The notes under the pieces are model-generated. The model was not told where the DNA came from. It saw nothing but the letters and a program-made list of their open reading frames with translations, and searched no databases. DNA of 36,309 bases from a virus. The position numbers and the translations under genes are program-made. Numbering within the stretch: the first letter of the stretch is position 1; each line of letters begins with the position of its first letter. Of the stretch, positions 22,448 through 29,594 are shown piece by piece. Where the stretch lies: positions 1-36,309 of the IMG/VR virus record IMGVR_UViG_3300036768_000590; one strand, given 5' to 3'.

Positions 22448-22774
22448 TTAGTAGTATCCTCTGCGCCTGTGGAATCGGACCGCTCCGGCGACGCTCCCGT
22501 AGCGGCGATGGCAGTACCGATAGACTGCCCGTAGTTGCATGATGGGGTCAGAGGTTTTCGCGATGCCAGTACCTCGCCATGTTGAGTCCAGGAACTGACC
22601 CAGCCCGTAGGCTGTAGACCGTGGGTTGCGTTGGGTAGTGTGCCTACTCGTGGGGTTGTAGGTGCCCACCTCTCGTCTGAGGAGGGCACGCATCTCCCAC
22701 CACTCTGCAGGTACACCCTCTGCCTGTGCGGCGAGGATGCACCACGATAGGGCAAGGGGCATGGGGGTTACCAT
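22448..22774 (-). CDS. Lytic transglycosylase / SLT-like domain protein
   Basis: The 108-residue protein has the core of a lysozyme-like transglycosylase: catalytic-type Glu35 in RREVGTYNP, then STAYGLGQFLDSTW (53-66), a PIMQLRAVYRYCHRRYGS helix (77-94) and a final AVRFHRRRGYY. Such enzymes cleave peptidoglycan glycan strands. It lies in the early minus-strand operon, away from the lysis genes, and has no clear signal peptide, although the N-terminus is hydrophobic (PLALSWCILAAQA). It may act in DNA entry, cell wall remodelling or as a second endolysin. Confidence 0.75.
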   Translation of the reverse strand: MVTPMPLALSWCILAAQAEGVPAEWWEMRALLRREVGTYNPTSRHTTQRNPRSTAYGLGQFLDSTWRGTGIAKTSDPIMQLRAVYRYCHRRYGSVAGAVRFHRRRGYY

Positions 22775-22796
22775 GGTAGTTCTACTCTCCTCGAAG

Positions 22797-23378
22797 CTAT
22801 CTCTCTTCCGGGCGCGGCATCTGAATGTTCAGGTGACCGAAGAAGTCCGCCTCTTCAGCGCACGGGAGCATCTCCACCTTCTCACCTAGGTGGCCTAGCC
22901 GCCATAGGGCTCCACCGTCCACCTTCATGCCGGCGGGCATCATCCCGCCGTAGGCCACACTCGTGACCAGGTTGCGGGAATAGTCGGATGGGCCGGTACG
23001 GATTGCGAGCACGACGCCCCATTGAGCCGGAGGGATGACCTGAAACACGTCCACGGCTACGCCCTTGTATACGGCCCGCTGGTGCCTCGGCCCCCAACAC
23101 GTACGACCGTGTTCATCCGTTCGCTTCATGAGCGTCCCGTCCTCCAGAGCGCTATCCAGGGCCTCCCGGAACTCGTTCCGCTCATCCACCATCTCTCCGA
23201 AGAGGTTCTCCGTGGATGTTGTGCGGGGTATGGCCACGATCTCGATGTCCTTCACGGTGTGCGCGCGTCGCCGGATGCTCCCGGCGATCTCCCATCGGAC
23301 GCACGTGTGTCCGAAGAGCGTGTATAGCTCATTGGCTAGCACCTCGGCATTTGCCCTTGGGATGCGATCATCAGGCAC
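22797..23378 (-). CDS. DNA polymerase X / nucleotidyltransferase-like protein
   Basis: The 193-residue product (GTG start at 23378, next to the previous TAA) shows the beta-type nucleotidyltransferase signature: GSIRRRAHTVKDIEIV with Gly33, Ser34, Asp44 and Glu46, and a third carboxylate Asp110 in AVDVFQV. TGPSDYSRNLVT (128-139) and EEADFFGHL (175-183) match the rest of the PolX palm. It lacks helix-hairpin-helix and PHP domains. It may fill gaps or add nucleotides; no partner such as a ligase is visible in the window. The DxD is D-x-E. Confidence 0.78.
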   Translation of the reverse strand: MPDDRIPRANAEVLANELYTLFGHTCVRWEIAGSIRRRAHTVKDIEIVAIPRTTSTENLFGEMVDERNEFREALDSALEDGTLMKRTDEHGRTCWGPRHQRAVYKGVAVDVFQVIPPAQWGVVLAIRTGPSDYSRNLVTSVAYGGMMPAGMKVDGGALWRLGHLGEKVEMLPCAEEADFFGHLNIQMPRPEER

Positions 23379-23699
23379 TTACGCACGCTCCATTGCTTCA
23401 ATCTCACCCAGCGCCTCGAACGCACGATCAACAGCCTCCTGCCACTCCTGGGGCGTCGGCGGGTTGAGACCCTCCTGCTCGGCGATGTGGAGATCGAGCA
23501 GGTGACGGATCGCGGCGGATCGCTCCTCCGGTGTCAATCTGAGAAAATGGACACAATCCGCCAACCCCTTGACAATCCTCGCCAGTTCGGCGACGTAGAT
23601 CGCAAACGTGTCCGGTGATGGTGCGCGCCCGAACTCCAGGTTTTCGGTTACCTCTCCGCACCGGCGGATCAGGTCGTCGAGTTGATTGTGTACATTCAT
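23379..23699 (-). CDS. Small helical acidic protein, 106 residues
   Basis: ATG 23699 is preceded by GAGGACACG, a variant of the phage's recurring ribosome-binding motif. The product is almost entirely helical, with LDDLIRRCGEVTENLEF near the N-terminus and TPQEWQEAVDRAFEALGEIE near the end. It may oligomerise. No family is recognised. It is packed between the beta-roll gene and the PolX-like gene. Confidence 0.65.
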   Translation of the reverse strand: MNVHNQLDDLIRRCGEVTENLEFGRAPSPDTFAIYVAELARIVKGLADCVHFLRLTPEERSAAIRHLLDLHIAEQEGLNPPTPQEWQEAVDRAFEALGEIEAMERA

Positions 23700-23706
23700 C
23701 GTGTCC

Positions 23707-24768
23707 TCAGTTGCCCGCCTCATCAGCCTGGGACGGCCACCTTTCCAGAGCCCCTGGGGTGAGACGGCACCTCTCGCTCTCATTCATCGGACTGTCGATC
23801 ATAAACCTGCCATCACTAGTAACCCAGTACCAGGTGTACTCCCTGATACCGTTTTCCCCGACGCGGGCCTGGGCCACGCGCGGGATTCCGTCCTGGTCCC
23901 GGTAAATGCAGACCAACAACGTCCCGTTGGTGCCCCCGGCCATGCCGTCGTCCACGATCACGGCCACCGAACCATCACCGTTAGCCGAGGCGTAACCATA
24001 ATCACAGGAGATGGCTAACCCTCGATCTCCAACTGCAACCGCCTTGCCGCCATATCCCGTTGCCACAGCCTGACTGAGTGTGCCCGAGCTCACAGCTTGG
24101 CCACTGGCTCCGGTACTCACAGCCTGGCCACAGTATCCGGTGTTCGTTGCCACCCCGCATTTACCGTTGGTCACCGACTGCACGTACTTCCCCTCAGATG
24201 TCGCACTCCCGGCTTCTCCGGTGGAAATCGCGCGGGAGCCGCATCCTGATGACACAGCCTGACCAGCCTCACCGGTAGCGATGGCCTGGGAGGACGGACC
24301 CTCGGCCTCGGCCAATGCCTCTCGCCCGTTGGCGAGAGCCAGGCTGGATTCCCCGCTCACACGGGACACGGCCCCGTGGCCGGAGGTTGCAACCATGACG
24401 AACTCTCCGACTTTGCTGACCTCCATGCCCGGGAGAGCGCTCGGGTCCGCACCGAGTGCGATTAGCTTCGCACAGGCCCCCTCCAGAGGGCCTGAGAACA
24501 GCGCGACTCCGCGCGGAGCGGACATGAGGCCGAGGGAGTGGGTCGTCAGTTCCGACTCCTCCACCTCGATCACCTGCCAGGTGGCGATGGCATTGGGGTT
24601 GGCCTCAGCGCCAAGGCCCATGCGGTATCCGAAAATCCGACCGAACTCCTCGCCACGATCGTTGGTTCGTGACTCGATGTATCCGAGTCGTCCAGTGCCC
24701 TCGTAAATGTCTCTGAGGAGATACGTTGGCCGCGAGGCCCTCCAGTCATTGTTGATGCTCATTTTCAT
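23707..24768 (-). CDS. Beta-roll repeat protein with about 10-residue periodicity
   Basis: GGAGGAAACGAA precedes ATG 24768, giving 353 residues. Residues about 128-276 consist of some 13-15 degenerate repeats of about ten residues with Gly, Ser/Thr and small aliphatic residues in fixed places (for example GQAVSSG, GQAVSTG, SQAVATG). This suggests a left-handed beta-roll or beta-solenoid. The C-terminal part (RVGENGIREYTWYWV, 302-316) resembles the ends of other phage proteins with ASTTG-like repeats. There is no signal peptide. Its place in an early operon suggests an intracellular role, not a fibre. Confidence 0.7.
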   Translation of the reverse strand: MKMSINNDWRASRPTYLLRDIYEGTGRLGYIESRTNDRGEEFGRIFGYRMGLGAEANPNAIATWQVIEVEESELTTHSLGLMSAPRGVALFSGPLEGACAKLIALGADPSALPGMEVSKVGEFVMVATSGHGAVSRVSGESSLALANGREALAEAEGPSSQAIATGEAGQAVSSGCGSRAISTGEAGSATSEGKYVQSVTNGKCGVATNTGYCGQAVSTGASGQAVSSGTLSQAVATGYGGKAVAVGDRGLAISCDYGYASANGDGSVAVIVDDGMAGGTNGTLLVCIYRDQDGIPRVAQARVGENGIREYTWYWVTSDGRFMIDSPMNESERCRLTPGALERWPSQADEAGN

Positions 24769-24811
24769 TTCGTTTCCTCCAGTCTGACTCACCCAAATAG
24801 GGGAGTTTCGG

Positions 24812-25069
24812 CTACGCCTCGTCCACCTCCTCAACGAGGCAGTAACGCCATTCCCCGGCATCCCACCACGCAACGAGGGGGCGTCCGTTCTGGCCGTAGA
24901 TGCGGCCAGAGATGTCAACGATGCCTCGATCCTCAAAATCAGCCTGTTCGACGTACTCGATTCCGGCGAATACGTCATCGACGGAGTCGAATGCCTCGGA
25001 GGCGTCATACTCCGCCTCATACATCCCGAAACCGCTGCTGTGTGCTCTGACTCCGATGATTCTTACCAT
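24812..25069 (-). CDS. Small acidic early protein, 85 residues
   Basis: GGAGGAAACGAAA lies directly before ATG 25069, which fixes the start. The product is strongly acidic (many Asp/Glu, e.g. EYDASEAFDSVDDVF) with a short beta-type C-terminal part (AWWDAGEWRYCLVEEVDEA). It is the first gene of the long minus-strand operon. Acidic early phage proteins often inhibit host nucleases or defence complexes by DNA mimicry; that is only a possibility here. Confidence 0.65.
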   Translation of the reverse strand: MVRIIGVRAHSSGFGMYEAEYDASEAFDSVDDVFAGIEYVEQADFEDRGIVDISGRIYGQNGRPLVAWWDAGEWRYCLVEEVDEA

Positions 25070-25090
25070 TTTCGTTTCCTCCGTTGTCGT

Positions 25091-25126
25091 CCCCCGCTGT
25101 TTGGGGGCTACACAGATATGATATCA
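25091..25126 (-). promoter_or_regulatory. Minus-strand promoter with extended -10 and 5'-UTR hairpin
   Basis: On the minus strand TG-A-TATCAT (25126-25118) is an extended -10 matching the TGATATAAT of the other control region. The transcript would start near 25111 and open with a hairpin, CCCCC (25107-25103) pairing with GGGGG (25095-25091) around seven bases. The GGAGGAAACGA ribosome-binding site and ATG 25069 come next. CAACCTGTG (25128-25136, plus strand) sits just upstream of the -10, within the near-palindrome CACA-ACC-TGTG (25125-25135 or so). Confidence 0.55.
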
Positions 25127-25157
25127 CAACCTGTGCGAAAATCCAAGGGGTGCGGTG

Positions 25158-25183
25158 AAAAAAGTTGAAAAAAAGTGAAAAAA
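25158..25183. promoter_or_regulatory. Phased A-tract array, second copy
   Basis: A runs at 25158-25163, 25168-25174 and 25178-25183 recur every ten bases, separated by GTTG or GTG. It parallels the array at 12921-12948 and is followed, as there, by GCGCA and CTAGATG (25196-25204). The -10 box seen between those two words at 12.96 kb is missing here. Curved DNA or a binding site for the AT-hook protein is plausible. No clear late promoter was found in 25184-25350. Confidence 0.55.
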
Positions 25184-25201
25184 GTGGCGCATTGAACCTA
25201 G

Positions 25202-25354
25202 ATGGAACTCCTCCGCGCCCTCGCACGTCACCAAATCGTGAGGGTGGGGAGGCTGTGGAGGTCGCTCCGTCGCTCGCCAGCCAACACGATCACCATGGTT
25301 GCCGCACCTGAGCCGATTGCCCCCGCCATGATCGCCGCCGGAGGATGTTCATGA
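25202..25354 (+). CDS. Short ORF coupled to the endolysin, 50 residues
   Basis: This frame begins in the CTAGATGG motif beyond the A-tracts and its TGA overlaps the endolysin ATG at 25351 as ATGA. The peptide has a basic Arg-rich N-terminal half (RALARHQIVRVGRLWRSLRR) and a weakly hydrophobic second half (APEPIAPAMIAAGG). There is no ribosome-binding site, so it would be leaderless. It could be a lysis regulator or a translated leader; it could also be chance coding. Confidence 0.4.
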   Translation: MELLRALARHQIVRVGRLWRSLRRSPANTITMVAAPEPIAPAMIAAGGCS

Positions 25355-25905
25355 GTGTTGACACCACGCCAGTCGGAGACATCGATGGTGGCGGGTGGCT
25401 GGCTTCGCGCCCGCGCAATCCGTTGACCAGGGTCTCGCTGATCGTCATGCACGCGACGGCAGGCACGTCTCTGTCAGGCGCTATTTCCACCCTTCGACAG
25501 CGAGGTCTGGGCTACCACTACTTGATCGACACAGATGGGCGGATCGTCAAGGGCGCGCCGACCAGCCGGGTGGTTGGTCATGCAGGCAACTCCTATGGCC
25601 CACGTGAGCAGGCGCGGGGCGTCTCACGCCAGCAGCGCCACGGTGGGGAGTTCGTCGCAGGATGCTCAGTCAACGGCTACTCTATCGGGGTGTCATTCGT
25701 CCACCCCAACGACGGGGTGACCGCGATCACTAGGAAGCAATGGGACGCGGCTGTCGCGTTAGTTTGGGCGCTCGCCGCTGCTCACACCATCGAGTGGGTG
25801 ACCACCCACGCTATCGTGTCGCCAGGGCGCAAAACAGACCCGCGACCGTTCAATTTAGATGCATTCGCCAAAGAGTGCCGGCTTCCAGCATGGAGGTACA
25901 CGTGA
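25351..25905 (+). CDS. Endolysin, N-acetylmuramoyl-L-alanine amidase (Amidase_2)
   Basis: ATG 25351 is chosen because GGAGG (25340-25344) is correctly spaced from it; ATG 25345 is too close. The 184-residue protein is a single catalytic domain: IVMHATAG with zinc ligand His34, GYHYLID (54-60), VVGHAGNSYG (74-83), SIGVSFVHPN (111-120), His153 in TTHAIVSPGRKTDPRP and Asp163. It cuts the amide between N-acetylmuramate and L-Ala. There is no cell-wall-binding domain and no signal peptide, so it needs a holin to reach the wall. The next gene starts as a GTGA overlap. Confidence 0.92.
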   Translation: MSVDTTPVGDIDGGGWLASRPRNPLTRVSLIVMHATAGTSLSGAISTLRQRGLGYHYLIDTDGRIVKGAPTSRVVGHAGNSYGPREQARGVSRQQRHGGEFVAGCSVNGYSIGVSFVHPNDGVTAITRKQWDAAVALVWALAAAHTIEWVTTHAIVSPGRKTDPRPFNLDAFAKECRLPAWRYT

Positions 25906-26216
25906 GCAGTCAGGACGTCGCGACAATCGAGCACACTCTCTCGGAGTTGGAATCTCGCATCTATGCGAGGTTGGGCCGATGGGCGCTGGCGATCCTGAGC
26001 ACGACTATCGCGCTGGCGCTCGGCGCTGCGACGCAATGGTTTGGGCTATTGAGCCGGGTAGACCGGTTAGAGGTGTGGAAAACGGAGAGAGCGGTGGGAA
26101 TCGAACAGTATCAGGAGTTCCGCGAGCAGCTAGAACGCAGGCTGACGAGGCTAGAGGCGGGCCAGGACGAGATTCTGCGACTATTGCAGGCATCATCTGC
26201 GCGAGTGTCTCGTTAG
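25902..26216 (+). CDS. Holin-like membrane protein with coiled coil
   Basis: The GTG at 25902 is favoured by GGAGG at 25892-25896 and by the GTGA overlap with the endolysin. The 104-residue protein has an N-terminal amphipathic helix, one transmembrane segment (about residues 26-48, WALAILSTTIALALG) and a charged coiled coil (QEFREQLERRLTRLEAG). This layout is known from lysis-cassette proteins around holins, such as XhlA types. It probably takes part in releasing or regulating the endolysin. Holin function itself is inferred from position. Confidence 0.65.
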   Translation: MSSQDVATIEHTLSELESRIYARLGRWALAILSTTIALALGAATQWFGLLSRVDRLEVWKTERAVGIEQYQEFREQLERRLTRLEAGQDEILRLLQASSARVSR

Positions 26217-26259
26217 TGGCAATCGCCACGATGCCAGACTACCGATCATTGGAGCTAGT

Positions 26260-26520
26260 ATGGAGCGACCAGGCAACCATCAGAGACGCGATGATCAGAG
26301 ACCTCTATCTCGGTGGGCGTCCGCTCTGGCATGCGTTGTCATCGCGACACAGACTGTGGCGATCTGCGCGCTATGGCTCGACGGGTTACGGCGGCTCCGA
26401 GATGCAGAAACGGCGCTCACCCAGGTTGACAGAGACATCTCAGCCATGATGATGTTGGTGGGTTCACTTCAGGACAGGCAGGAGAGGCAGGAGAGGCAGT
26501 ACAGGGAGATGAAACAATGA
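26260..26520 (+). CDS. Small membrane protein with coiled coil (Rz/spanin- or holin-like)
   Basis: GGAG lies five bases before ATG 26260. The 86-residue product has a basic cytoplasmic N-terminus, one transmembrane helix (about residues 19-41, WASALACVVIATQTVAICAL) and a coiled coil ending in a QER repeat (DRQERQERQYREMKQ). The arrangement matches an i-spanin-like or holin-associated protein. No lipoprotein partner is visible. The third membrane gene follows with an ATGA overlap. Confidence 0.6.
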   Translation: MERPGNHQRRDDQRPLSRWASALACVVIATQTVAICALWLDGLRRLRDAETALTQVDRDISAMMMLVGSLQDRQERQERQYREMKQ

Positions 26521-26708
26521 TCAACGGTGCAATGAGGTCAATCATCGCCTCCGCAGTAGGCGGGTTGCTGGCGGCCATGGTTGTCGATATCAACGCATGG
26601 TCGAGGTCCGATGGCCAGTTTGATTGGGGGCTGGCCGCCAAACGTTGGGTGTCTGGTGCGATCACCGGAGCGCTGAGCGGCTTGGGGATTACAGACTATA
26701 GTCACTAA
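26517..26708 (+). CDS. Small membrane protein, candidate holin
   Basis: The 63-residue protein has two Gly/Ala-rich hydrophobic stretches (IIASAVGGLLAAMVVDI and WVSGAITGALSGLGI) separated by a short charged loop. It is coupled by ATGA to the gene before and by TAATG to the terminase small subunit gene. Small size, two membrane segments and position just after an endolysin suit a class II holin. Any of the three neighbours could be the actual holin. Confidence 0.6.
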   Translation: MINGAMRSIIASAVGGLLAAMVVDINAWSRSDGQFDWGLAAKRWVSGAITGALSGLGITDYSH

Positions 26709-27109
26709 TGGTCCACACCCCGACAGATGCGACACGGCAGATCGTCGCCGTGTTGTCAGCGCATCGAATCCCCGTGCCTGCGATAGGGCGAGCCATCGGC
26801 ATCTCGGAAAACACCCTACGGAAACACTATCAGGACGAGATCAACGAGGGGCGGGGGATCGCAGATGCGAACGTTATCGCCTGCGCCTATCGAATGGCCG
26901 TCAGCGGCAGGCACCCAGCCATGACGATGTTCTGGCTCAAAACTCAGCTAGGATGGCGCGAGGTAACACGAGTAGAAACGACGGGGCCTGACGGGACGCC
27001 CATCGAGCAGAGCCTGACCATCAGAGTCCAATATGCAGACGTTGACACTAACACTACCTCGGTTGCATCAGGCACAGAGGGAGATCAGGAACCAGGCACG
27101 CCGGTATAA
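26708..27109 (+). CDS. terS: Terminase small subunit-like DNA-binding protein
   Basis: The 133-residue product has a helix-turn-helix with the phage-type sequence IGISENTLRKHYQDEI (about 30-45), followed by ANVIACAYRMAVSGRHPAMT and a TMFWLKTQLGWRE helix. These features are common in small terminase subunits, which bind the packaging site and guide the large subunit. It directly precedes and overlaps the large subunit gene by 77 bases. The C-terminal tail is acidic and low-complexity. Confidence 0.85.
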   Translation: MVHTPTDATRQIVAVLSAHRIPVPAIGRAIGISENTLRKHYQDEINEGRGIADANVIACAYRMAVSGRHPAMTMFWLKTQLGWREVTRVETTGPDGTPIEQSLTIRVQYADVDTNTTSVASGTEGDQEPGTPV

Positions 27110-28247
27110 CGTCCTAGCGTGTGGGAGGCGATTCGGTAAAACCCGACTAGGAATCGACCTCATCATCGAGCACGCGCTGTACGGGTTACCGACAGGGTGG
27201 TTTGCTCCGACGTACAAACTGCTCCTGGAGCCATGGCGAGAGCTGAAGGCATGTTTGGCTCCTATCATCAGGCGCACATCGGAAACTGAGCGCAGGATCG
27301 AACTCGTAACTGGCGGCTCCATCGACTGCTGGAGTCTCGACGACCCTAACGCTGGTCGTGGTTACAAATATCGCAGAGTGGTCATCGACGAGGCCGCCAT
27401 GGTGCGCTATCTGGAAGAAGCGTGGACTAGGGCGATTAGGCCAACGCTGACGGACATGAGAGGGGATGCATATTTCCTCAGCACACCGAAGGGCCGCGAC
27501 TTCTTCTGGAGGTTGTGGACGCGGGGCCAGAATGACCGCGACAACGAGTTCAGGTCATGGAGATATCCGACAACGGCGAACCCGTTCATCACCATCGATG
27601 AGGTTGAGGCCGCGAGGCAGATGCTGCCTGAACGCGCATACCAGCAGGAATACCTGGCAGAGTTCATCGAGGAGTCTGGCGGCGTGTTCCGCGGCGTTTC
27701 GGCGTCTATTGATCGTGGGAGTGTGAGTGGTCGAGCGGGCACAGGGCCGTTCACCATCGGAGTCGATTTGGCGAGAGTGGAGGATTTCACCGTCATCACC
27801 GTCGTAGACGCAGAGTGCAAACAGGTCTACTACGAGCGATTCAACCAGGTGTCATGGGAGCGCCAGATCAACGCTATCGATCAGGCGGCATCGCGATACC
27901 CTGGTGCAACGATCAGGGTGGACGCAACGGGGGTCGGTGACCCGATCTACGAGCAACTGAGGCGTCGCGGGCTGAGGGTCTCGCCGTTCAGGTTCACGAG
28001 CCAGTCGAAAGAGGCCCTCATAGAAAACCTGGCGATCCTGATCGAGAGCGGTAGACTGCGGCTGTTGGACATCGCTGAGCAGGAATCGGAGTTGCTGGCA
28101 TACCAATACGACATAACACCAGGTGGTCACGTCAGAATGAACGCGCCGCAGGGGATGCACGACGACACGGTGATCGCGCTCGCGTTGGCGGTCCCTGAGA
28201 CTCGCACACTACCAAAATGGGACACGGCCCTGAGCCTGATGGACTAG
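27033..28247 (+). CDS. terL: Terminase large subunit
   Basis: The 404-residue protein has an ATPase domain with Walker A GRRFGKT (31-37) and Walker B VVIDE (Asp119, Glu120), then coupling motif STP (150-152). The C-terminal RNase H-like nuclease shows Asp245 in GVDLAR, Asp297 in RVDATGVGD and Asp377/Asp378 in MHDDTV. It packages DNA into the prohead and cuts it. Circular permutation suggests headful cutting. It is slightly compact for the family, but all motifs are intact. ATG 27033 lies inside the small subunit gene. Confidence 0.96.
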   Translation: MQTLTLTLPRLHQAQREIRNQARRYNVLACGRRFGKTRLGIDLIIEHALYGLPTGWFAPTYKLLLEPWRELKACLAPIIRRTSETERRIELVTGGSIDCWSLDDPNAGRGYKYRRVVIDEAAMVRYLEEAWTRAIRPTLTDMRGDAYFLSTPKGRDFFWRLWTRGQNDRDNEFRSWRYPTTANPFITIDEVEAARQMLPERAYQQEYLAEFIEESGGVFRGVSASIDRGSVSGRAGTGPFTIGVDLARVEDFTVITVVDAECKQVYYERFNQVSWERQINAIDQAASRYPGATIRVDATGVGDPIYEQLRRRGLRVSPFRFTSQSKEALIENLAILIESGRLRLLDIAEQESELLAYQYDITPGGHVRMNAPQGMHDDTVIALALAVPETRTLPKWDTALSLMD

Positions 28248-29594
28248 ATGACTAAACGCTCAACACTGTCTCGCATCGTTCAGAGGGTGGCCGCCATATT
28301 TGGCAAAACTGGCGGCGGGCTGTACTCATCGTTCTCGCTGTTATCATCCAGCCAGCGTGACTGGAATCGCGAGGCAGGCCCTAGATACGACAATTCTGCG
28401 GTCGCCGCGATCATCCAATATCTGACGAGACAGATTACAGGAGACCCTAGGCTGGTTGTCCAGCAGCAGAGGCGTGTCAACAGTAAAACAGAGTGGGTTG
28501 AAACGCAGCACCCGATGCCAGGGCTACTGGCACAGGGGCCGCTGACTGATGACCAAACACTAGGTGGGGTTATCCTCTCTCTGGTGGTCAGCGGGAACGC
28601 GTACCTCGTCAAATCTCGCAATACCATTGGGCGAGTTGAAGCGTTACTGTACGTCCCACATTGGTCAGTCAGAGCGATCAGCAACCAGGATTCACCGTTT
28701 GGGGATAGGCGGGCGGACGGAACCAACCTGATCACCTACTACGAATACACGTCACCTGATGGCCTGCGTATGCCGTTCCGGGTGGACGATATCGTTCATT
28801 TCAGGTGGGGGGTTGATCCCAAAATGCCGCAGTATGGGATGTCCCCACTCGTGGCCGTTTTGCGGGAGATAGTGACAGACAACCAGGCGGCAACGCTGGG
28901 CGCTGCTCTGCTCGCGAACGCGGGTATCCCAGGCGTCGCGATCAGCCCGAAAACAGAGGTGTCTACTGACCTGACTCCAGAGCAACGGGAGGCGTTGAAT
29001 GAGAAGTTCCGCCGACGTGTGACCGGTGACATGGCTGGTGCTCCATTCATCGCCCCATTCCCGGTGGACTATACGCTGATCGGGTTCTCGCCCGACAAAC
29101 TGGTTCTGGGCCAAACGAGAGCTCTCGCAACGTCAAGGATTTGCTCGCCATTCGGCATCGACCCAATGGTACTAGGGCTGCCGTCAGAGCAAAAAACGTA
29201 CAGCAACTACGAAGAGGCGGCCAGGGCCGCGTGGCGTGGTGCATGTAAACCGTTACTGCGTCTGATCAGCGACACGCTCTATAACCAGGTGCTGATCGTA
29301 GACTATCCGTTGGATGCTGCCCTACGCGTCTACTGGGATTTGTCGGAGGTCGCAGAGGAACAGGAGAACATCAACCAGGAGGCCGAGCGGTTGCGGACGC
29401 TATTCCTGGCTGACGCGATCACGAGGTCGGACCTGCGTGCGGCTCTCGGTTACGAGGTGGATGATCGCCGCGACAATGTGTTCTATAGTCAGCAACGGTC
29501 AGAGTCCATGACTGTCACTAGGGCCACGCAAACCCTCCTGGCCGAGCGACGCAAGCTCATCAGGGTTGAGGAGGTTCGCGATGTTGGCGCGTAG
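28248..29594 (+). CDS. Portal protein (HK97-type)
   Basis: Starts immediately after the terminase stop. The 448-residue product has the HK97 portal pattern: NSAVAAIIQYLTRQI near residue 49, LVVSGNAYLVK (about 112-122), IVHFRWG (about 180) and a GIDPMVLGLPSE motif (about 304-315) that is typical of the clade. The portal forms the dodecameric channel at the unique vertex through which DNA enters and to which the tail connects. The C-terminal residues overlap the MuF-like gene by 14 bases. Confidence 0.93.
   Translation: MTKRSTLSRIVQRVAAIFGKTGGGLYSSFSLLSSSQRDWNREAGPRYDNSAVAAIIQYLTRQITGDPRLVVQQQRRVNSKTEWVETQHPMPGLLAQGPLTDDQTLGGVILSLVVSGNAYLVKSRNTIGRVEALLYVPHWSVRAISNQDSPFGDRRADGTNLITYYEYTSPDGLRMPFRVDDIVHFRWGVDPKMPQYGMSPLVAVLREIVTDNQAATLGAALLANAGIPGVAISPKTEVSTDLTPEQREALNEKFRRRVTGDMAGAPFIAPFPVDYTLIGFSPDKLVLGQTRALATSRICSPFGIDPMVLGLPSEQKTYSNYEEAARAAWRGACKPLLRLISDTLYNQVLIVDYPLDAALRVYWDLSEVAEEQENINQEAERLRTLFLADAITRSDLRAALGYEVDDRRDNVFYSQQRSESMTVTRATQTLLAERRKLIRVEEVRDVGA

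Noticed and set aside
23784-25020. Longer start of the beta-roll gene at 25020
   Set aside because: The extra 84 residues overlap the acidic gene 24812-25069 and are low-complexity shadow sequence. ATG 24768 has GGAGGAAACGAA.
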